A stretch of 55,404 nt of DNA from positions 1 through 55,404 of the forward strand of contig DLCK01000053.1 in the NCBI GenBank assembly GCA_002480565.1, read 5' to 3'. The DNA comes from Phycisphaerales bacterium UBA7800 (lineage in GTDB: Bacteria > Planctomycetota > Phycisphaerae > Phycisphaerales > Phycisphaeraceae). Within the stretch, counting starts at the first letter, position 1; every line of letters starts with the position of its first letter. This document shows positions 18,001 through 25,203 of this stretch, in pieces. A model generated the notes under the pieces. The model was not told the origin of the DNA and ran no database searches. It saw only the letters and a program-made list of their open reading frames with translations. A program made the position numbers and the translations under genes.

Positions 18001-20906
18001 CAATTCATGCTCCTCATGTGCCGGGGGTTGTCAGAGGTACCGCAATTACCGCAGATGATCAGATCATTTTCAAATCAAGAACCCCGGTGATTTCACTGGG
18101 TGTCGATGACCAGAATAACGCAGTAGACGTGGGACTCTATCAGGCGGCATCCTTCGCCGGAACTACTTGGCATGATCTAAACGGAGATGCAATACAGCAG
18201 GACACCGAGTCCATCATGGCCGGTGTTACCGTGTACATGGATGACAACGACAACCAACAACTCGACTGGACCGATGCCAACAGCAATAATTTCTGGGATG
18301 CCGGCGAAGGAGAAATGTGGACCCAGTCGGCAGACGATGGCAGCTACAGCTTCACAAGCTTGATTCCCGGAACATACAACGTGGCTCAGATCACACCTGT
18401 TGGCTATGAACAGATCTATATTCCCCGAGTCAATGATGATGGACATCATATCAGTCTTGTTTCAGCAACTGCGGATCATCAACCTGGCAATGCCGGCAGT
18501 TTGTTTTCTGCGATAAGTAGCGATGGGCGATGGATTGTCTATGAAACCATGGCAACCAATCTGAATGGTAGTGATGAGGCTTATCAATCTTACATCATGA
18601 TCTACGATGTACAGACCGGCCAGACAGAGCGATTAGGTGAAGCGTTTGGTATTGCAGACGATTTTGCGAATTCCGGTGGTGCGTATATCAGTTCTGATGG
18701 ACGGTATGTGTCCTTTTCATCTGGCGCAGACGGATTAATTGCAGCAGATACCAACGGCCGATCTGATGTGTTTGTGTTTGATAGGCAGGAGGGCGTGCTG
18801 GAAATGGTCAGTATCACTTCGAATGGTCTGCCATCCAATGCAAATTCATATTCCGGTCCGATCAGTGGTGATGGACGATACGTCCTTTTTGTCAGCGATG
18901 CTGACAATCTGGTGCCGGAAGATACCAATCAGCTGTTGGATCTTTTTGTGTATGACCGACAGACAGGACAACTCAAATGTGTGAATGTGACGCCTGAAGG
19001 TGTGCCTGGAAATGGTAGTGGCTGGGGATATGATATCTCTGAAGATGGTCGCTATATCGTTTTCCAAAGTAGTGCCAGCAATTTGGTGCTCGGTGATACC
19101 AATAATCAGGCAGATATTTTTCTCTACGATCAGCAGACTAATTCGGTTACACGCGTGAGTGTGGCTTTGGATGGCACTGAGGCTGACAGTTCGAGCAATT
19201 CACCAGCCATCAGCGGTGACGGCCGATACGTTTTTTATTCGAGTTCTGCATCAAACCTTGTCGAAGGCGATGACAACAATATGACTGATCTGTTCATGTA
19301 CGACATGCAGACAGGCGATACACGTGTCATCAGCAACTTGGATGTTCCGGTGACCACGGACTTTCCCGGCTTTAGCATTGGTTCGCCCGGAAGTAGCTAT
19401 GACGGTCGATTCGTCACATTCCAAACTAACTATGATAATCTTGTGCCGGGTGATACTAACAATCACGATGACATCTTTGTATATGACACATTGACTGGTG
19501 AGATGGATCGAGTGAGTCTGACATATGATGGCCAACAAGTGAATGACATAGTCTTTGGTCCGACAATTAGTGATGATGGACGCTATGTCACATTTTATAG
19601 TTATGCAGATGCAATGGTGCCAGAGGATACCAATGGCATGATCGATGTGTATCTTGTTGACCGATTCAATTCTCATGTCACGGTGGAACTCTCCTCCGGC
19701 CAAATCGTAACTGATGTCAACTTCGGTAACTTCAGCCCCGTGATTAGTGATCAAGTCTGGTTTGATGAAAATGCCAACGGCGTGCAGGATGAAAGTGAAG
19801 CTGGCATCGCAGATGTGACAGTGAACCTGCTTGATGTTCAAGGTGATCTGCTGACGACCACCACGACCGACAGTGACGGCCAGTATATGTTTGCCGGCTT
19901 GTTTGCTGATGACTACATCGTCGAATTTGAATTGCCCACCGACTATGTCTTCACCCAACAGCACGCAGGCGATGACGACGCAATCGATAGTGATGCGGAT
20001 GTTCTCACTGGTCGAAGCAGTTTGATTACACTTGGTGATGATCAAGTTATTGCGAATGTGGATGCAGGCATGATGCCAGCGTTTGAACTCACACGCGAAC
20101 AGCTGTTCTACAACAGCACGGTCTTTGACAACAATGGTTCAGCCGTCGATGCCAATGACGATAATGCCATCGACAACAACCTTACGGCTTTGCGTTCCGG
20201 TCAAACAGCAACAGGCCAGAATTACACCACATCGCGCGACGGTATCACCGGTATCATGATCGACGGAGACAATCTCCATATCCCCGGTATTTCCGCTGAC
20301 GATTTTATCTTCAAGGTCGGTAATGATGACAGTTCAGATCAATGGACCGACGCGCCAGCTCCCACGCAGGTGTTGGCACTGCCTGGTCAGGGAATTGGTG
20401 GATCGGATCGATTAGTCATCACATGGGAAGATGGCAGTATCGTTGATCAATGGCTGCAAGTCACCATTCGATTTGATGGGCAGGTCAACGTGGCGCAGGA
20501 CGAAGCCTTCTACTTTGGTAGCTGTATCGGTGATGTCACAGGCGATGGCTTTGTCGGTATCAGAGATGTCTTTTCAATATGGCATAATCGCCTTGAACCC
20601 GGCTCAGGTGAGCAGGCTAACGCGGGGCTGAAGTACGACTTGAATCATGATGGCTGGGTGACGATTTCCGATGTCTTCCTTGCATGGAATCACCGTAAAG
20701 AACAGGGTATACATGACGGTTTGAGATTGATACAGCCCACGTCTCAACAGCAGGTACAATCGCTGTCTGCTGAAAGTCGTCTGGCTATGGCGCTGTCAAG
20801 TTTGCCAACAGGTTACAGCTTGTCTGTCGTTGATGATGATCAGACGATACCTGCATTACAACTGACCGAAGTCGATGTGGCAGACTATCTGCTTGATGAT
20901 CAGTGA
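9075..20906 (+). CDS. Giant LEPR-XLL surface protein with SdrD-B, FG-GAP, PKD-like, TolB-like and dockerin-like modules
   Basis: A 3943-residue acidic protein. ATG 9075 (after GGGGGCTCCA) is preferred over the in-frame TTG at 9051. Residues 33-44 read EPLEPRVLLSGD, the LEPR-XLL signature of planctomycete surface proteins. About fifteen SdrD-B-like modules follow (pattern GDRVWxDxNxNGxQDxxExG...GVTVNLLD), starting near 9222, 10366, 10710, 11050, 11395, 11740, 12100, 12435, 14265, 14605, 14950, 16805, 17725, 18150 and 19740. FG-GAP/integrin-alpha-like repeats (AGDVNGDGxDDLLI) fill 12800-14260 and 15300-16800, a PKD-like region 17150-17720 and a TolB-like propeller 18440-19680. A dockerin-like pair lies at 20520-20710 (DVTGDGFVGIRDV, DLNHDGWVTISDV). 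A role in Ca-dependent adhesion or glycan binding is inferred. Confidence 0.88.
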   Translation: MSLASRASRILCRWYRSVLTQPAARYGRNTHVEPLEPRVLLSGDAGVVPEIGDYVWLDTNGNGVQDVDESGVENVTVNLRDRFGDQLLDTTVTDQDGRYGFIGLDSDEYVIEVVLPDGFVFTDSYQGSDEQLDSDVQSYNGQSYSFFYSSGENDIDIDAGLQKLVDIQGNALYYGDLTGDVIVGVSDVPLDQSFPSFDVIYVSDVDVDTNMGTGLITRDDGFGLLVNTSDQTIHETDLRDCKYKIGNEGGWYFGGQFVYNTYYMSDMLPGQAQGSVAENTQLLITGLESGETLIDIDAQFYNMQMARHSPGVEGTYHVTSTISFGNRTAQMPTTLHGSYSGIADYTVNEVSRVSAGIDLDYEQATGDAGAFSINLPTGEAPLWVNAFLDVNGNGLLDDSEPYVSTPGSYDDISSGLGNISLIMGTPPATGSIGDRVWQDSNANGIQDAGEPGIAGVTVNLLDDQGDVLDSTQTDSDGGYVFNDLPDGSYSVDFDLPVNYVFTQTNVGDDDSLDSDADAQTGLVSDIQIVNGITDDSVDAGMLHLASVSGLVWEDLLVDGQRDDDDLLLEGFTVELYDAVSNLLDTTLSDANGAYAFTGLDAGTYIVNFPSQDDRNYTLYQLGDSQSDSDASPIDGRTAQIVLGDSEQISHIDAGFAPTGRIEIDVWWDFNKDGLFTNDFPAGGTRITLSRVDGQRTLTAFMTNSKQANFVDLAPGDYQITITPPSGKMLTYQDQGDDDTIDSDFDRVTNTMFLTLADGQVITDLGAGMMYIPPSRIGDRVWIDTDYDGIQDDDEPGLGGVTVNLLDNQGTEIGATVTDSQGYYSFTYLDEGDYQIQLVLPSGYAVTDVNQGDEQSHDSDIHPDTLLSDTITIIKGVEDHNQDIGLIELGQISGRLFDDEDADGIYDYSEEALTNVTVYLDANDNAQLDWTDANDNGYWDSGEGERWTVSDYLGVYRFDELTENDYVIRQLTPQNYTLITPDDGQHAIHISRPPGAVQISDADMTYRGLGSVQGVVWEDINGDGWLDDDEPTMAGVTVMIGDYTTNTDQQGRYLFEQVFADTYSLRMQLPDGYTYTQQHWNSYASEDIGSDVNPTLGSTPNFTVEIGEAQGNIDVGLVAASSINGIAWNDANKDGIQDDDELGVAGVTVKLYNVHYSLLIQTTVTDDLGRYVFDGLSAEDYFIKFDLPDYHLFTTQYATADTSIDSDVDRFTFSISTFTLEAQQDLTGLDAGLIVLSDSGTLVGFQDFDDVTTGQLDGALIKDRTYNNHYNRHIADAGDINGDGFDDFLISITNIYHGYDSMVGQTYLIYGSDTLTDDDYSLGNLDNNGFDGATFTGINAWDYLGSTITGIGDTNGDGFDDLIISALEHDPLDAGGGSYYLLYGSAQGLHGDIDLADISAGTLSGAVFHGGEYRDFDQQHVAGVGDVNGDGLADFAIVSDGRFLNDNDGDVVYLIDGNATKFEGDIQLTDVGTQAVPGTQFLDAGSGMIAGAGDFNGDGLDDLLISRTHHDFIEDFNDVVLLYGKADGFDAQISMTNLDALDLSADVILDELQWNLQVHAIGDMNGDGLDDLAINSFDVSNNPTSSGTTYIVYGTTSGLNGDMDVKQLDQDQRVGAVLHGIEAGDRAGSGIKSVGDFNGDGINDLLMNSLASGKAGGFYMVYGVPGGWHGDVQLAGLFDGSLMGAMFTYATYSAAGDVNGDGFDDLLATWTAGTTVQGYTGLIYGHGRSVTSYVWEDVNKDGLRDDDEPGLAGVTVHLLNASDQIIDSTVTDANGMYSFTGMSADDYRLQFVPIAGYVLSMEGMGINGETDSDVDALTGKSDIITLTNSQYIDNVSAGMYRPGTISGIAWEDLDADGYQDDNEPVMAGVSVYLMSVNDQGINIIAGITNSQGYYEFTNLEHNQYTLSFTSPQGYLFTEKDTVGDDTADSDVDPLTGATDEITIDYDQIFTAIDAGLMPVANIGDRIWDDINANGIQDDDEPGLVNITVNLLNASGNVLQTTRTDSDGFYAFTDILASTYRVSIVVPNDYILTAYQQGSQSLLDSDLDPGAGLSDLFTLGAGDHLDIDAGLVLSPAIYHSGVIDMADIPNGYLDGALFEGFEAGAMTGSAVSNAGDVNGDGFDDFLIATNRADQYRGATHLIYGKASGLQAGVDLNGVLDGSVDGAVFYGASSSEYSGQSISSVGDLNGDGLSDLIISTSYAGRTYLVYGRQSGLTGAIDLDDVSAGNIAGAVFNGLNGERAGWDVSDAGDVNGDGLDDLLITTDESSNSTQSGNTYLVYGQTQEFVGNINLSNIESGYLDGAVFNFDMQVDNYGVGSSVSTAGDVNGDGYDDLIIGMTYASPHINREGQVFLIYGQETSLTGKINLSGVINGQVQGAVFNGIDELDFMGENVSDAGDVNADGYDDLLIYSRYGNAHGFVTGEVFLIYGQADALTGELELTDVTNGLIKGALFTGTDGYDWAGSSIDGAGDVNGDGIDDFIIGVRGDESKGIYTGAVYLIYGTTSDFSGTVDLIDVQTGQVDGAVFLGIEEGDQVGRSCSFAGDVNADGLSDIVIGATWADSLGNFTGQALLVYGQGTGISDRVWEDYNINGVQDDDEPGIAGVTVTLFDDSENTVATTVTNADGDYAFGNLTTGDYRVGFELLDGYTFTTQNVGADDDLDSDVDAQTGKSDIITLTNGQYIDTLDAGMYFTTVADAGDAYQPYEGYPIQFDASGTQTHSPNAQYAWDLDLDGQYDDATGIAPALTWSNILALGLPSDSSTMTIALQVTDEIGTYVDQTTLQIINIAPSIHSGTLYHVDYGGTVTLNASATDAGDDDLRIEWDLDGDGITGETGADATRGDEVGLTPTFNSSGLAANSLAQVTLHVWDDVTQSTTGAHIIISPASSIGDRVWHDLNANDVQDENEPGMAGVTVNLLDESQHFMATTTTDGDGNYLFDNLVTGDYRIEVVAPVGYGFTPTDSYSYSIEAGHFMISPDFSIHAPHVPGVVRGTAITADDQIIFKSRTPVISLGVDDQNNAVDVGLYQAASFAGTTWHDLNGDAIQQDTESIMAGVTVYMDDNDNQQLDWTDANSNNFWDAGEGEMWTQSADDGSYSFTSLIPGTYNVAQITPVGYEQIYIPRVNDDGHHISLVSATADHQPGNAGSLFSAISSDGRWIVYETMATNLNGSDEAYQSYIMIYDVQTGQTERLGEAFGIADDFANSGGAYISSDGRYVSFSSGADGLIAADTNGRSDVFVFDRQEGVLEMVSITSNGLPSNANSYSGPISGDGRYVLFVSDADNLVPEDTNQLLDLFVYDRQTGQLKCVNVTPEGVPGNGSGWGYDISEDGRYIVFQSSASNLVLGDTNNQADIFLYDQQTNSVTRVSVALDGTEADSSSNSPAISGDGRYVFYSSSASNLVEGDDNNMTDLFMYDMQTGDTRVISNLDVPVTTDFPGFSIGSPGSSYDGRFVTFQTNYDNLVPGDTNNHDDIFVYDTLTGEMDRVSLTYDGQQVNDIVFGPTISDDGRYVTFYSYADAMVPEDTNGMIDVYLVDRFNSHVTVELSSGQIVTDVNFGNFSPVISDQVWFDENANGVQDESEAGIADVTVNLLDVQGDLLTTTTTDSDGQYMFAGLFADDYIVEFELPTDYVFTQQHAGDDDAIDSDADVLTGRSSLITLGDDQVIANVDAGMMPAFELTREQLFYNSTVFDNNGSAVDANDDNAIDNNLTALRSGQTATGQNYTTSRDGITGIMIDGDNLHIPGISADDFIFKVGNDDSSDQWTDAPAPTQVLALPGQGIGGSDRLVITWEDGSIVDQWLQVTIRFDGQVNVAQDEAFYFGSCIGDVTGDGFVGIRDVFSIWHNRLEPGSGEQANAGLKYDLNHDGWVTISDVFLAWNHRKEQGIHDGLRLIQPTSQQQVQSLSAESRLAMALSSLPTGYSLSVVDDDQTIPALQLTEVDVADYLLDDQ
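14502..14571 (+). repeat. 70-base near-identical intragenic repeat, copy 1
   Basis: Matches 17049-17118 with three mismatches in 70 bases. It encodes the end of one SdrD-B-like module (SDVDA...GKSDIITLTN) in the giant surface protein. Other modules are much more diverged at the DNA level, which suggests recent gene conversion or duplication. Confidence 0.8.
17049..17118 (+). repeat. 70-base near-identical intragenic repeat, copy 2
   Basis: Second copy of the 14502-14571 segment, in the same reading frame and at the same position within a later SdrD-B-like module. The two copies are about 2.5 kb apart, on either side of the second FG-GAP block. Confidence 0.8.
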
Positions 20907-21008
20907 TCCGTGATTGTTGATGGCCAGTGATTGACGCCGGGCTTGATCGCTTGTACCTATACTGATCCTGCGTTGTGGTATCCCATTCGTTTTCAGTAGG
21001 TATAAAAC

Positions 21009-22751
21009 ATGCCAGATTCAACCAATCATCCCGGTCGCTTTACAGTGAACCGACCGCAAGTCATCGCTACTCCCGTCAAACCGACAGCCATCCATCATCA
21101 CAATGACAGCTCGCTGTTTGTTGATTTCGGCAAGGCGATGTTCGGCACCGTCTGCTTGTCCATTACAACTTCAACCGACTCCGCAGTGGCTCAAATACAT
21201 CTGGGGGAAAAACGCTCTGGTGAAAATGCCATTGATACCAACCCGCCGGGAACCGTTCGCTATTGTTGTATCAAAGTTCCACTAAAGTCCGGCACGCATC
21301 GCTATAAGGTTCAGATTCCAACTGATAAACGCAATGCCGGTAAAGCTGCCATCCTCATGCCCGACACCATCGGCGAAGTCCTCCCGTTTCGCTATTGTCA
21401 GATTCAAGGTGATGGCTTTACCGTCGATGAGCAAAGCATCCAACAACTCGCAGCTCAAGTTGATTTTGATGACAATGCTGCGGCCTTTGAATCTTCCAGT
21501 GAGATACTCAATAGTGTCTGGGAGTTGTGTAAACACACCATCAAAGCGACCACGTTCTGTGGCGTATATGTCGATGGTGATCGTGAACGGATTCCGTATG
21601 AGGGTGATGCCTACATCAATCAACTCAGTCATTACTGTCTTGATGCCAAGACCAGTTTTCAGATCGCCCGTTACACCCATGAATACCTCGTGCAGTATCC
21701 CACGTGGTTTGCAGATTGGAATATGCACAGTGTCCTGATGGCATGGGCGGATTATCTCTATACCGGGCAGACCGATTCGATCATCTGTTTTTATGATGAT
21801 CTCAAAGCCAAGACGCTCATTGATCTGGCACGTGAAGACGGATTGATTTGTACAGCAATTGAAAATCGCCCCGAAGGTTTGGAAGCGCGACTGCATCTTT
21901 ACCATGAACGGTATCTGGGTGAGAAGGGGTTGGATGATCTGGTGGATTGGCCTCCGGGAAGTTTTATGAATGGTGAAGTCGGAGAACGCGATAACCATGA
22001 GATGATGCCAATCAATACGGTCGTCAACGCGCTGCATTTTCAGGCATGCAAATTGATGAGTCGCATCGCCAGGGTGTTGGGGCATGACGAAGATGCGATG
22101 CAATTTGAGACTCAGGCAAAGAAAGTTTGTGACAGTCTGAATGCCAATTTGTTTGATGCAGAGCGTGGTGTGTATGTTGATGGTGAAGGTTCAACACATA
22201 GTTCGCTTCATGCCAATGTGTTCCCGCTTGCCTTTGGGATGGTGCCGATTGACCGTCAGGCAACTGTCGTAAAATTCATTGAATCGCGCGGGATGGCATG
22301 CAGTGTCTATGCTGCTCAATATCTGCTTGAAGCATTGTACGATGCCAACTCCGCGGAGCATGCTTTGACATTGATGACCGCGACGAATGATCGCAGTTGG
22401 TATCACATGATCGAGCAGGGATCGACGATGACCCTTGAAGCCTGGGCATATCGTTACAAGTCCAATTTGGATTGGAATCATGCATGGGCGACAGCTCCAT
22501 TAAACATCATCGTGCGCAAGCTCATGGGCATCGAGCCAATTGAGCCGGGCTTTACGACAATCCGTTTTGATCCCAAACCTGCATCGCTGACTGATGGTCG
22601 ATTGAAGTTGCCCACACCGTTGGGGACGATTCATGCGACCTTCAAGCAAGGCAGTGATGGCCAGCAAACCTATCAACTCAGCGTGCCAACAGGTATCAAC
22701 GTTCAGATGTCCGATGAGGTGTCAGCGGTGACTCGTATCGAAAAAATCTAG
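21009..22751 (+). CDS. GH78-like alpha-L-rhamnosidase, cytoplasmic
   Basis: A 580-residue protein without a signal peptide, so it probably cleaves rhamnosides from imported oligosaccharides in the cytoplasm. Residues about 35-130 resemble the beta-sandwich that precedes GH78 barrels (FVDFGKAMFGTVCL). The (alpha/alpha)6 barrel contains the GH78 acid cluster: DGDRERIPYEGD with Asp191 and Glu193 and a downstream GD. It also has WNHAWATAPLNII, the usual conserved His-Trp region near the barrel end, followed by a short C-terminal sandwich. GH78 enzymes are often longer, so this is a compact form. The ATG follows AGGTATAAAAC. It lies between the surface protein gene and a GH51 gene on the same strand, but gaps over 100 bases leave operon membership open. 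Confidence 0.82.
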   Translation: MPDSTNHPGRFTVNRPQVIATPVKPTAIHHHNDSSLFVDFGKAMFGTVCLSITTSTDSAVAQIHLGEKRSGENAIDTNPPGTVRYCCIKVPLKSGTHRYKVQIPTDKRNAGKAAILMPDTIGEVLPFRYCQIQGDGFTVDEQSIQQLAAQVDFDDNAAAFESSSEILNSVWELCKHTIKATTFCGVYVDGDRERIPYEGDAYINQLSHYCLDAKTSFQIARYTHEYLVQYPTWFADWNMHSVLMAWADYLYTGQTDSIICFYDDLKAKTLIDLAREDGLICTAIENRPEGLEARLHLYHERYLGEKGLDDLVDWPPGSFMNGEVGERDNHEMMPINTVVNALHFQACKLMSRIARVLGHDEDAMQFETQAKKVCDSLNANLFDAERGVYVDGEGSTHSSLHANVFPLAFGMVPIDRQATVVKFIESRGMACSVYAAQYLLEALYDANSAEHALTLMTATNDRSWYHMIEQGSTMTLEAWAYRYKSNLDWNHAWATAPLNIIVRKLMGIEPIEPGFTTIRFDPKPASLTDGRLKLPTPLGTIHATFKQGSDGQQTYQLSVPTGINVQMSDEVSAVTRIEKI

Positions 22752-22820
22752 TCGGATATCATGTTGAAATAATCGTAATACTATTTGCTAGAGTGTATTA
22801 AAATTCATTGCGAAGTGGGT

Positions 22821-22849
22821 TTGCCTTTGTGAGTTGATTGGGTTAAAGT
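22821..22849 (+). promoter_or_regulatory. Candidate promoter upstream of the GH51 gene
   Basis: TTGCCT (22821-22826) and TAAAGT (22844-22849) are separated by 17 bases, about 70 bases before the start. The 168-base gap also holds the inverted pair TAATAC...GTATTA around 22774-22801, with a 13-base spacer, a weak operator candidate. Both calls are tentative. Confidence 0.35.
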
Positions 22850-22919
22850 TTTAGTACAGTATTACACTTGAGTTCTGTAACCACTATCCATCGCGACGAC
22901 AACCCCGGAGACTGGCTTG

Positions 22920-25031
22920 ATGATGTATCGCTTTCTGACATGTATTTTGCTCATGGTGTTCACTGTCTCTGCAGGTTTGCAGGCTCAGGTTCAAGCTGAT
23001 GTGATTGCGCAGATCACTGTCGATGCCACACAATCATTGGGGCCAGTCAATCGTAAAATTTTGGGGCACTGCATCAAGGGCGCGGACAACCATGGCATTT
23101 TTTCCGCCAAGTCGCCAGACCTCAAAGTGCTTCGCTATGGCAACGGCATCTGGAATCCGGATACGCAACAACCGCAAGCCACGCCGCTGCAACTGCTCAA
23201 GCAAATGCGCCCAGGCGTCCTGCGATATCCTGGCGGGTTGGCGGTTCATGGATACAACTGGAAAGATTTTGTCGGCCCATTACAGTCACGTGGCGACAAA
23301 CTTTTTGGACTTGAAGAGTATCTGACCATCTGCAAACAGGTCGGCGCATTGCCTCAAATTGTGGTCAGTGAATACACCGGCGAGGCATCCGATGCCGCGG
23401 ACCTCGTTGAGTATCTGAACATGCCAGTCAGTGATTCGCGCAAGTGGGCCAAACTTCGCGCACAGATGGGGCATCCTGATCCACATGGCGTAAAATGGTT
23501 TGAGATTGGTAATGAGTCATGGGTCGATTATCGCAAGTTAGTCACAAGTGAGTTGCGGTCCCCCTATGATGCAGGGCGACATGCGCGACAGATTATCCTT
23601 GCCATGAAAGCAGTCGACCCGACCATCAAAACAGGCGTGCCAGTCAAGGAAGGGACGCATGATGCATGGACACGTGCATATCTTCAAGGTGTTGGTGATG
23701 CTGCGGACTTTTTGATTTTTCATCTGTATACCGTACGACTCGGTGGTAACGCCCCAATGTCCCCGGAAGTGGATCAGTTGGCGACCCAGGCAGCGGTGGC
23801 ATCCAACGATCAGGGGATGCACATGATCCGCCAAACGCAAGCTCTATCGCGCGAGGTGTTGGGTAAGACTTTGCCAATCGCCATCACCGAGTACAACGCG
23901 TCTTATGTGCAAAAAGGGCAGCCGAAAGTGAAGTACCGTCTGGCTTTGTCAGCGGGGCTGTTTTGTGCAGACAATATCCGCAATCTACTCCAGCCTGACA
24001 GTGGTGTTTTCATGGCAAACTACTGGATGCTGCTCAACAATTACTGGGCGCCACTTTGGACGGATTTCAAGTCCGGTGCGATACAACACAAGTACGCTCC
24101 CGTGCACTTTTTTGAACTCTGGGGCGAGCAGTTCGGCGATGTCTTGTTGGATACCAAGGTGCAATCGCCAACCCAAAGTTTTGCAGGTTTCAATCAAACC
24201 AAACCTGCCATTGGTGACCGCCATCTCCCGCCACAGCGATTGTTTGATGTGAATTTGCTGGACAACGCAAAGCAAAAAAATATAACCAAGACCGACAAAG
24301 GCATAATGCAAATCGCTGGTGACGCATCGGGCATCAGCATCAAACTCGAACAATTCAAAGGTCATCAATATCCAGAATTTCTCATCCAGCCCAATGGACA
24401 GATGCCCAAGGATTACCGTCCGGGGCGTGCAGGTTTGATGTATCGCGCAACGTTCGAGGCCAAGTGGACGGCTGCTGCTGACTCCTCGCCGATCACCCTT
24501 GGGTTGGGCATGATGGACTTACGCGGTTGGACGAAAAGTGGCTCGGCAGTTGGGCTTGATCTTTTACAGGATGCGACAGATTGGAAGACATTCACACTGG
24601 ACTACATGCCTCGACCTGACACACCTGGCCTGGTCGTTTTACTTCGCTTGATGGGCGGTAGCGCACCAGTCACAGGTACCTTTGCGATCCGCAATCTAAT
24701 CGTCGAACCCTGGCAGAATGAAACCTTCCCCGAGTATCCCTTACTCACCAGTACGGCCAGCTTGTCAGATGATGGCAAAAGCCTCTACATCATGGTTATC
24801 AACAAGTCCGCGGATCGTGATCTGACCACGCAGCTTAACGTGCAACACTTTAATGCAACCAAAGCGAAATACTATGAAGTCAACGGCAAAGCGATGAATG
24901 CCATGAATCAAACCCAAGACGACTTCGTCGGACGCACTCACAACGGTACTCCATTGCCAACTCCTCTTGCCGGTAAACTCACGCACACCTTCCCCGCACA
25001 CTCAATGACCTGTATCCGTTTGGAAAAATGA
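22920..25031 (+). CDS. Secreted GH51 alpha-L-arabinofuranosidase
   Basis: A 703-residue enzyme predicted to release arabinofuranose side chains outside the cytoplasm. ATG 22920 is chosen over the preceding in-frame TTG because GGAG lies nine bases upstream. Residues 1-28 form a signal peptide. The GH51 barrel shows the strand RYPGG near residue 100, candidate acid/base Glu199 in EIGNES and candidate nucleophile Glu324 in ITEYNAS. A C-terminal beta-sandwich (about 470-703) follows. The N-terminus LGPVNRKILGHCIKG is a divergent form of the GH51 opening. The gene sits between a rhamnosidase-like and a GH-D-like glycosidase gene, consistent with debranching of a heteropolysaccharide. Substrate specificity within GH51 is not provable here. 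Confidence 0.85.
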   Translation: MMYRFLTCILLMVFTVSAGLQAQVQADVIAQITVDATQSLGPVNRKILGHCIKGADNHGIFSAKSPDLKVLRYGNGIWNPDTQQPQATPLQLLKQMRPGVLRYPGGLAVHGYNWKDFVGPLQSRGDKLFGLEEYLTICKQVGALPQIVVSEYTGEASDAADLVEYLNMPVSDSRKWAKLRAQMGHPDPHGVKWFEIGNESWVDYRKLVTSELRSPYDAGRHARQIILAMKAVDPTIKTGVPVKEGTHDAWTRAYLQGVGDAADFLIFHLYTVRLGGNAPMSPEVDQLATQAAVASNDQGMHMIRQTQALSREVLGKTLPIAITEYNASYVQKGQPKVKYRLALSAGLFCADNIRNLLQPDSGVFMANYWMLLNNYWAPLWTDFKSGAIQHKYAPVHFFELWGEQFGDVLLDTKVQSPTQSFAGFNQTKPAIGDRHLPPQRLFDVNLLDNAKQKNITKTDKGIMQIAGDASGISIKLEQFKGHQYPEFLIQPNGQMPKDYRPGRAGLMYRATFEAKWTAAADSSPITLGLGMMDLRGWTKSGSAVGLDLLQDATDWKTFTLDYMPRPDTPGLVVLLRLMGGSAPVTGTFAIRNLIVEPWQNETFPEYPLLTSTASLSDDGKSLYIMVINKSADRDLTTQLNVQHFNATKAKYYEVNGKAMNAMNQTQDDFVGRTHNGTPLPTPLAGKLTHTFPAHSMTCIRLEK

Positions 25032-25203
25032 ACACGTCATTTGATCTTTAAACTATCGAATCCAATATGAAATTGGCGTCAAAGACTCTGCTGTCGGATG
25101 GTTGATTTGTCTGTCTATTATTCAGTCCTTACGATGGAACTCGCAATGTGCATTTGAATGTAGAAGATTTTTTAAGACAACCATTTTTTTCAGGCTTTGA
25201 TCC

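Noticed and set aside
9222..20085. Regularly repeated DNA considered as a CRISPR or tandem-repeat array
   Set aside because: The periodicity is that of protein modules of about 110 and 65 residues in one frame; units are diverged and there are no short identical repeats with unique spacers.
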